Part shown: positions 59,645-64,000 of the stretch, piece after piece
How the letters are laid out: each line of letters opens with the position of its first letter
How positions within the stretch are numbered: the first letter of the stretch is position 1
Assembly: GCF_023856365.1 (NCBI RefSeq)
Contig: NW_026042423.1
Span: forward strand, 62,001-126,000
Source: Brienomyrus brachyistius
Taxonomy: Eukaryota; Chordata; Actinopteri; Osteoglossiformes; Mormyridae
Direction of reading: 5' to 3'
Length of the DNA: 64,000 nucleotides
Notes under the pieces: model-generated
Seen by the model: the letters and a program-made list of their open reading frames with translations, nothing else
The model's database searches: none
What the model was told of the DNA's origin: nothing
Program-made: the position numbers and the translations under genes

Positions 59645-62600
59645 CTGATGAGAAGTATTGAGAAATCCAAGATATTCGATGGGAATAAAGCCACAGGCAT
59701 CTATGTAACGTGTGGTTGGATATTTACGCATGTTTTGTGCAAGTATGTGTATATGACTGAAGTAATAAAATTCTTACCCCTTTTTGCACTTTTTGTAGAC
59801 TTTCCCTATTTTCTCCAGTGGTACCTCATATTTGTCAGATATCTGGGCAAAGACAATTGTTTCACATCCTTTAGCTCAGCCATAACACAAAAGTTCCACG
59901 TACAAAAACCTGGGGATAGCTCTCGCTAGGCACTGCAGTTGTGTTGGAAGACGGTACGGTGTTGGGCAACACCGTTAGAGTGTCCCAGAAGGCGTACTGG
60001 CATGGCCCCGGTGAGCGAGGGCGTCTTGGACATGTTACCCTGAACTTTTGGTGCTAAATGGAAGCTTCCAGCTACAGGATTTTACACAGGGAAGTTGCAT
60101 GTGGATGCAAGACAATCGATAACATGGTGTGATATAACGTATTGTATTGCTTATCCCGTGAGTCACGTTTGATTGTACACGATAGTCATGTGATGCAGTC
60201 TATGTCCTAAGTCATCTTTTTGAAAAGTAAAGGAGCTCACCGCCTCAAGCAGGCCTTTCAGCGTGGGGGTGTTCAGCATGAGGGCATCAAACACCTCCTC
60301 CGTCTCCTTCCGTACGTAGAGCAGGACTGCATGGTGGTGGGGGGAGAACAGACAGTAAGAAGTGAGATGCGGTTTGCCTGAGGAACGTACACACGTGTGT
60401 AACCAGGCCACGTTTTACCAAAAAGGCACGTCCCAGATAAGAGTATCTGTGGGTTTTTGGTTTTGGTTTGTGGTTCTGAAAAAAACAGGCCAAGCCCTTG
60501 TGTCCTGCTCTGGGATGCGGTGGAGGTATCTCTGACCAACAGAAACCCACACAGGATGTGAGAAGCAAGGTTATATGAGCCTTCCTTAGGTACAAAGACC
60601 ACGTCCTTTTCAAGCCAATGCCTGGCAAGCTCTTGTGGCTAGGAGCTGTTGGTGACCACCGCTGCTATCTACAAAGCTTCCGATAGAGCCACCCTTGGTT
60701 TCTAAACCCAACAGGGTGAAGCTTTTGGGAAGCCGGAATGCACAAGGTGGCATCCTTCAGATCTGCCTGCTAGACAAACTCCCATGAATGCTGTCTCAGG
60801 GGTAGCTTGGTGTAAAGACGACGGGGATGTTCAATAGATCTTTCTCACGATGACCAGAATGCATGACCGCTGTAGCCAGATCACAAACACAGGTGTGCAG
60901 GAGATTCTGAGGAGCATTAAAGGAGCCTCACCTTTCTTGGGCTCTTCCATCCTGGCCATCTTGTTGGCAGAGGAGCCAAACTCTTCCTCGCTGGAGTACG
61001 GTAACCTCTTAATGGCCGAGCTGGAGGCGAGAACAGAGAACAGCTGGATTAATACTTCTGCTGGGTAAGGTCGATGGACCTTCTATTCCCCAAAAAATCC
61101 CAACCAGGATCACGGTCATAGAAACAAATATGAAAAAGTAACTCACCCTTCCTCTCCATCTTCTGCTGTGAACTGCTAAAAGGGAAAAGAAAACATGAGA
61201 AAACAACGTAACAGCACAGAATTAAAGAAAATAATTACAAGTTAAGATGAAAATAATTTCCCAGTTTTGAAACGGTTAGGTTGCCTTTCAGCCTGTGACT
61301 CACCCTGAGACCTGCACTGTTCCTACACTCAAACCCAGCTAGGAGACCTGTGAGGTTCCTCACCTTCTTGCATGCCAGCCCAAGTCGCCATGTTAACACC
61401 CAAGGGCAAACTCAAGTTTATTATTAAAATTGGCCCACTTGTAGGGAAGGAAAATTTGACTTCTTAAAATATCTTTTCTAGACTGTATTAGATTTCATCT
61501 AGTCCATATATAAAATCGAACTGATCCAGTATTATTTTTAAAATGTGTTCATTACAAATATTGCTGCATTTATAACCCAGTATGACAATTTCACTTCAGC
61601 CCAAACATGTCTGCTTATCTCAGTCATGCCAAATTAAACCATAAACCTTAAAGCATAAAGGTGGGCGATTCTCAGGAGGCCAAGAGGACGTTCAGTTCTT
61701 GACATTTTGGCTCAGGGAATCACGGCCGTTATGACATGTCAGACAGATAAGGACCCGTCATGTAACCACCGCTGGAAAAACAGGAAGAGGCCTGTTGGCC
61801 CCAGTAACGACGGCAAACAGTCTGTATGTGGAAAAGACCTCAAACTCCCCTCACTGTGCCTCTGCTCTGCGTGTCTCCCCAAGAGAGATCGGAGCCTTTG
61901 GTTCTATGTACAGTGTGTATCTCTGCAAACACCTGATGTTAATCTGTGTGGGAGGGGGGCCTAGGTGGGGAACCGTACAAGGACAGGGTGGAAGCAAATT
62001 TGTAACGGCAAACACTTGACCCCAATTATCACTTTAATATTCGTAGAAATTCCAGAAAGAGTGGAATCTTCCAGAACAAATGTCAGTGGTTAATTTCTTT
62101 TTCATTAAAAGCATGGCGAAGCAAGCTAATATGTGCCGACACGTTAAACGTTAAACTTGATATTTGATAAAGAATCGGTTAAACTCTGAGAAGCTGCTTT
62201 TAAGTGTCTTTTTAAAAATGGTGTCAGGGGTAAGAATACGATTCTGACTTCATCAATAATTCGCTGATCAAGCAGTAAGGACTGGAGTTGGGGCGTGTTA
62301 CTCACATGGCGCTGGAAGTTGGAGAAGTGGATATCGGGAATGAAGAGGACGGGCTGGGTGTCGAAGTCAGTCATCACCTTGAAGGTGGTAATGTCACTGC
62401 GCTTGTGCAGCAATGTCGGCATCTTCACGTCCACAACTGGGGGGGGGGGGGGGTGGGGGAGAAGACATGACTCAGCCATAATGATCGAAATGGGGGAGGG
62501 GCAAGGCCTGAGGCAACTAAAAAGACAAATGTAAATAACCGAATTAGACCAGCGCCCGCTCCACCTGGGTGTGGCCAGTAGGGGGCATATACTCACAGTT

Positions 62601-62843
62601 GCTGAGGTTGGTGTTCAGGTCTACGCACTTCCCCTTCCGGCGCGTCTGCTTCCTCTCCTCGTCACGGATCTTGCGCTCGGCCCCCTTGTCGCAGAACACC
62701 TTGATCTGGCAGCAGGCTCGGTGGATGGGCCTATTACTGCGGTTGTTGTAGCTGTAGGTGTCGATCTGCAGATTAAGGGGCAGACCCTTCACGCCTTTCT
62801 GGCAGGAGAAGTCTGTGCTCAGGCAGTTCACCGCGATGAAGAT
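59530..62843 (-). CDS. grhl1: grhl1, grainyhead-like transcription factor 1 (last seven coding exons)
   Basis: Nuclear CP2/grainyhead-family factor of epithelial development. Exons on the minus strand: 62843-62597, 62436-62306, 61172-61147, 61020-60932, 60326-60241, 59842-59778, 59644-59530. They join in frame to 252 residues plus stop. Seen: the end of the CP2-type DNA-binding domain ([52 protein letters not shown]), the conserved [13 protein letters not shown], then the C-terminal ubiquitin-like dimerisation domain ([18 protein letters not shown] ... [19 protein letters not shown]) and the end YKLTLTEI. That end and EDGEEGS favour GRHL1 over GRHL2/3. The activation domain and the first part of the DNA-binding domain lie beyond 64000. 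Confidence 0.92.
59778..59842 (-). CDS. grhl1: grhl1 exon (dimerisation domain)
   Basis: Acceptor tgcccag before 59842, donor GG|gtaaga after 59778. It encodes [20 protein letters not shown] and KG. Confidence 0.95.
59843..60240 (-). other. grhl1 intron (between dimerisation-domain exons)
   Basis: GT-AG intron; no other feature seen. Confidence 0.75.
60241..60326 (-). CDS. grhl1: grhl1 exon (dimerisation domain start)
   Basis: Acceptor accatgcag before 60326, donor GCG|gtgagc after 60241. It encodes [17 protein letters not shown] and [11 protein letters not shown], strongly conserved in GRHL proteins. Confidence 0.95.
60327..60931 (-). other. grhl1 intron (linker to dimerisation domain)
   Basis: GT-AG intron with no other recognised feature. 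Confidence 0.75.
60932..61020 (-). CDS. grhl1: grhl1 exon (linker)
   Basis: Acceptor cgcctccag before 61020, donor G|gtgagg after 60932. It encodes [20 protein letters not shown] then MARMEEPKK, the linker before the dimerisation domain. Confidence 0.92.
61147..61172 (-). CDS. grhl1: grhl1 microexon
   Basis: 26 nt between tttagcag and gtgagt, encoding FTAEDGEE with a split last codon. The acceptor is tagcag, so a 29-nt version (one extra Gln codon, from 61175) is equally in frame. It joins neighbouring exons in phase and resembles the acidic EGEGS linker of GRHL1. Confidence 0.75.
61173..62305 (-). other. grhl1 intron before the microexon
   Basis: GT-AG intron between the exons at 62306 and 61172; no other gene or repeat recognised. 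Confidence 0.75.
62306..62436 (-). CDS. grhl1: grhl1 exon ([10 protein letters not shown] region)
   Basis: Acceptor ccccccag before 62436 (a G run on the plus strand forms the C tract), donor CAT|gtgagt after 62306. It encodes [20 protein letters not shown] through HFSNFQRH, including the conserved [10 protein letters not shown]. Confidence 0.95.
62597..62843 (-). CDS. grhl1: grhl1 exon (DNA-binding domain, C-terminal part)
   Basis: Acceptor ctccccgcag before 62843, donor T|gtgagt after 62597. It encodes [12 protein letters not shown] through [10 protein letters not shown], including [17 protein letters not shown], a grainyhead signature. Confidence 0.95.
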
Positions 62844-64000
62844 CTGCGGGGAGGAGGAGGAGGAGGCACAACAGTGAATTTTAATAACAGTTTCCACATG
62901 TAGGAAGGGACACAACGACGGGTTACCGGGGGCAATGGCAGACAAAAGTGAAACTGTGCAGTGGCAGTGAGCATGTCTCCCCCTTTTGGAAGACTGGTGG
63001 AATTACACATGTTATTTGCTCTTAATTTAAGTCAAATTTCCGCTTATAATACTTGACAACAGATATTTTTAAATTCTTTGCTGATTGTGACTAATTCATA
63101 TATAGATACCAAAAAACAGTGAGTATTGATGTTTCAATACTTTGTTGTTTACTATATACAGTGTTTAATATTTCATTTTCTACTTTGCCTAAAACATAAT
63201 TATCTCATTAGTATGACAAGAAAACTTTCAATCTCTCCATTAAGTGTTTTAATACAACTAAATTACTAGAATATATTGAACATTTAGACTATGTTTTCTA
63301 TTTATTGCCACCAGGGGGCAATATTGTAGTAGACAAAAATGCTCCATTGGGATAAACGATGTACACTCAAAGATATCATTAGTGCTTTGTCTCATACACA
63401 TAATGGTGACTTTCCAAGTTCAGTGAGAACTTCCTGCTGGTCGCCGAAACCAGCCACTGAGCTTACGAGCTCCTCTCCCTGCTCTGCTTAGCCTCCCTGG
63501 GCTCAAGCAAACAGACAACGTAGCGTGAGCAAAAGGATGGGTGTCCTGTGACCACCAAGCCACGTGACCGCTGCCGCCTCGTATCCGGGAGCAAGGAAAA
63601 CACTCTGGAAAAGACAACAAGGAGCTGCCTACGCCTGCAGTTCTGTTTGCTGTCAGCAGCAGTGCGGGAAGGATTTTTCGTTTTTTTAGAACCCAATTCT
63701 GGCATTTTTAAGTCACCTGTTTTGACAGAAGCAAAAAGCCTGCATCTAGATTGGCTGGTGAATAATCTCCCGCAGTCACTGTCAGAGCGGTAAAACGCTG
63801 TACCCGTTGGACGAGATTCCATTACTAGCCATCCAGCCGAAAAGCTCGGCTCCTGCCCCGTTTCCTCATTCCACGTCCCATTGTTGGGCTCGTCTCGCCT
63901 GAAGGCTTTTTCCTCCATACATCACATGAGGTGACAATAGGGGTGACAGGCGTCACAGGCGAGCAAATGTCGCCGCCGAGCCACAGAAGCGCATGCTCGC
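62844..64000 (-). other. grhl1 intron, continuing beyond the window
   Basis: No further grhl1 exon recognised. A 151-residue minus-strand frame at 63463-63918 has no grainyhead resemblance and no family I know. The stretch 63040-63300 is AT-rich. Confidence 0.65.

Noticed and set aside
63463..63918. 151-residue minus-strand frame upstream of the last visible grhl1 exon
   Set aside because: No grainyhead similarity; lies in an intron and lacks family resemblance.

Overview
The window is vertebrate nuclear DNA, most likely from a ray-finned fish. Evidence: split genes with GT-AG introns, tRNA-derived SINE fragments, Tc1-like transposon remnants, hAT-type MITEs, long G/C homopolymers, and protein similarity to vertebrate families. 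The species cannot be named from the sequence. There are no prokaryotic features, and most long open frames are chance or repeat-derived.

Layout. 1-23300 (+ strand): the 3' eight coding exons of a DHHC palmitoyltransferase, zdhhc14 (7806-21947), with intron sequence before and a long 3' UTR after; exon 1 lies outside the window. One of its introns (16102-17190) is a textbook U12-type AT-AC intron. 23300-30470: intergenic, with a SINE and a 5' Tc1-like fragment. 30473-32262 (+): a complete three-exon cys1 (cystin 1). 32263-36084: intergenic, with a hAT-like MITE and a CRE/CCAAT-containing GC-rich patch. 36594-39705 (-): a complete four-exon klf11, whose last residues and stop codon lie inside a 39-bp minisatellite; its CCAAT-box promoter is near 39.9 kb. 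40-58.1 kb: a repeat-rich gene desert. It holds a hAT MITE with a perfect 8-bp target duplication, a broken Gmr1-like Ty3/gypsy retroelement (gag-protease-integrase order), a 3' Tc1 fragment, a cluster of SINE heads, a 19-copy satellite (48.1-50.9 kb) whose unit looks SINE-derived, and an AT-rich dimeric repeat. An inverted copy of the retroelement's probable LTR lies at 54.2-54.5 kb. 58.1-64 kb (-): the last seven coding exons and 3' UTR of grhl1.

How the genes relate. grhl1, klf11 and cys1 keep the relative order and orientation known from human 2p25 (GRHL1 and KLF11 on one strand, CYS1 on the other). zdhhc14, at 6q25 in human, is joined to them here. The four do not form a pathway: Zdhhc14 is a membrane palmitoyltransferase, Cys1 a cilium-associated myristoylated protein, and Klf11 and Grhl1 are transcription factors. 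No new multi-gene system is evident. The strongest unusual signals are the minisatellite-encoded Klf11 C-terminus, the SINE-like satellite array and the AT-AC intron.
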